From Siphonodentalium dalli (lineage: Eukaryota > Mollusca > Scaphopoda > Gadilida > Siphonodentaliidae): a DNA stretch of 64,000 nt. The number at the start of each line of letters is the position of its first letter. Positions within the stretch are counted from its first letter, which is position 1. Position numbers and translations under genes: made by a program. The DNA lies in the NCBI GenBank assembly GCA_032622095.1, contig CP136064.1, positions 46,823,573-46,887,572 of the forward strand, given 5' to 3'. Positions 42,501 to 45,500 of this stretch are shown in pieces. The notes under the pieces are model-generated. The model ran no database searches. It saw only the letters and a list, made by a program, of their open reading frames with translations, and had not been told where the DNA came from.

Positions 42501-45500
42501 CGTGTCCTTGACCGTGACCTCGCTCACATAGGCATGTTCGGTCGGCGCGGACAAAGTCTGGCACATTAGCTAGTTATTACTGTTACCCAATAGTAGAGTT
42601 TTACTTCGTAAATCATTGGGATTTAGAATTAACTGGTTACCCCCAAATTCGCGTTCGTAACGCCACAACGAACTGTTGCCCGCCCTGAATTAACTGTTGC
42701 CCGGTTTGCAATCACGGTCAGCTTTCGTGACGTCACGAGTGAACTGTTGCCCGATCCGAGCGAACTGTTGACTGGCCCGAACGAACTGTTACATGGTTTG
42801 CAATTTCCGTGACGTTTCGGCTATTTCCGGTTTCGTTTTTTAATTATAGCGGATTTCCGCATTGTCACTGTCAGCTCGAAAAACAACACAATTATTTTGA
42901 ATTAATCGCTGAATATGTCTCGATTTTCTGATATTTCCGAGGATGACATCAATAACTTGTTAGAGAATAGAGATTCTCTAAGCACAAAGAATGTCATCAA
43001 AAGTGCCGTGAAATAACACTATTAAAGAGTGTGATTAATTAACAATAACCTGATTATATACAAGCAATTATGTCATGTGTCTTTTGGGAACAGGCAAAAT
43101 TGTTGTCCCTCGGCCTTGGGCAACAGTTCGGTAGTCATTCCTGATACATCGGGACAACAATTTTGACTGTTCCCAAAAGACACATTAAATAATTGCTTAC
43201 TATTTGATGATGTGAGATAGTATTAACCCACTGAGAGCATGCCTGGTTGAGTGAGCACCGTTTGTGCGGCGGTAGAGCCAAGTCCAATAGTCACACAACA
43301 GTTATGAGAATACAAGATTCATTTAAAGATTCGTTCGAAGAACAGCTTAGCTCTGCATGTAACCCCTGACAATACCACGAATTGGGGACACCATGCCATC
43401 ATTATACTGATAATGCCTGATGACTTCCAATTCCTCTTACATACGCTGAGGAACGGCATGGTATTTAGTGTCATTGTACTGACTCATTTTGGACACACAT
43501 AGATGACAAGTCACTATATATGGAGAGGTCCACTTGTCAACAGAATATTCTGGCATTCGAACACCCCCCACAAATAATTCACAGTGATTTGTGAATTTTG
43601 TGATTTAAAAAAAAATTGACTCTCCCTAATCAATTGTTGTTTTGTCAAGATAAAACCACTCACCAATTTGTTAGTCATACGATATATTGGTAAAACATCA
43701 CAGATTATCTTGCTAAAGTGTCATTGCATTCTTAATACCACATCTAAAGCTATCTTTGAAATTATTAGTAGGGAACTTACTTTTTTATATTAGTATCCAC
43801 GATAAGCAACTGTTTTTGTTGTGTTTAACACCTATTACATTTTTGTTTACAGCGAGATGTGACACAAACCCATGTACGGGGGATTCAAAATTTCAAGGAG
43901 AGGATTGCCAGTGCTACTGTCGCGGAGATACAGAATTCGACATAGTGCTTTGCACAAGTAAGTTCTCACGGACACCGTTAAATAGGACAGATCGTCATGA
44001 ACATGTCCGTTACCATGGAGCCCCAGACACGACACGGTTATGCCCTTAATAATAATGGTTATCGAATGAAATACTAAGCCGGGCGTACGTCATTCACTGT
44101 ATATTGCGACATTGTAAAACCAAGCCAGTGATGTGGCGAGGGGTGGGTGATGGGGAAGAAGTGGAGGAGCAGTGAGCTTCAATACATGTAGTTGGAAATA
44201 ATTTCAGACCAAAATATAGAGGTTTAAATTACTCTAGAAGTTTGATCTTCCAACCAGTATTATGAATGTTACGTTGGAACACGCGTATTCTAGCAACATT
44301 CCTGAACTAGTTGAACTAGTATCTGCAAATTATTTATACTTAAAACAGACGGAGGTTATGGGCCTATAGCTATTAGCGATGATAGAATCAATTTACAACG
44401 TTTTGATATTTTAGTAAAATTTATGGAACGCGAAGTAATCTTTTTTAACAATGGCAGACGGCAGCTTAGCTAGCAATCTTCATTCACTAAACAGTTGTGT
44501 CTACTTTGAGATAAATGTCAGTTGTTGCCGAATTTATAAGCATTAAACCAATCCAATACCGAATTGAAAAAGCCGCCGGATTCGTAATAATTTTACACTG
44601 TCAACCCTACTGATGCCGCAATCGTCATAAAGAGAGTGTGTCCCCTTCCGATGCCCATACCTGACTACCGAGACCTGCTATTAACATGCGCATACATGCA
44701 TGTTCAGTCGCATTATGTTAGGATATATACAAAATTGAACCTTAACAAATATACAACAATGTGTGTTATTACGTCTGGTCAGATTGTGCGTCTTCAAATG
44801 GAACTTAAGCTAATCACTTTCTTACAACAGATTCAACGGCGACCACTACGACAACGGCGACCACTACGATGCCTCCAACAACGACCACAACAGATGAAGT
44901 TACAACTGAAGGAGACGTCACGACTGAGGATATGACGACTGAAGTCGACGTCACAACAGATGAAATCACAACTGATGCTGACATCACGACGGACGAAATG
45001 ACAACTGAAGTCGGCGTCACGACAGATGAAATAACAACAGATGCTGACATCACGACTGACGAAATGACGACTGAAGTCGACGTCACGACAGATGAAATGA
45101 CGACTGATGCGGACGTCACAACAGACGAAATGACGACTGAAGTCGACGTCACAACAGATGAAATCACAACTGAAGCTGATGTCACGACGTCCCCTCCCAC
45201 AGAGACCACGACAACAAGTGAGCCCTATTATAAACTTTTCCAGTCGAAGCATTGTTGAGTTGATTTTCGAAAATGGTGTTAGAAAATCTTTTAGAATTAC
45301 AAATATTTGTTCATTCCATGTTCGTTCTCTCGTATCCATGGTCGGTATTATATGACGTCATTTACCTTACAAGCTACAAGCGGCACATTTCTATTATTCT
45401 CCCGCCGTGATTATGTTCTCTCGTATTCATGGTCGGTAATATACGTCTTCATTTACCTTACAAGCGGCACATTTCTATTATTCTCCCGCTGTGAGTGTGG

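Noticed and set aside
44814-45339. Long minus-strand open frames (131 and 168 codons) opposite exon 10
   Set aside because: They mirror the 33-bp coding repeat. The plus frame is joined by correct splice sites and phase to the astacin gene.
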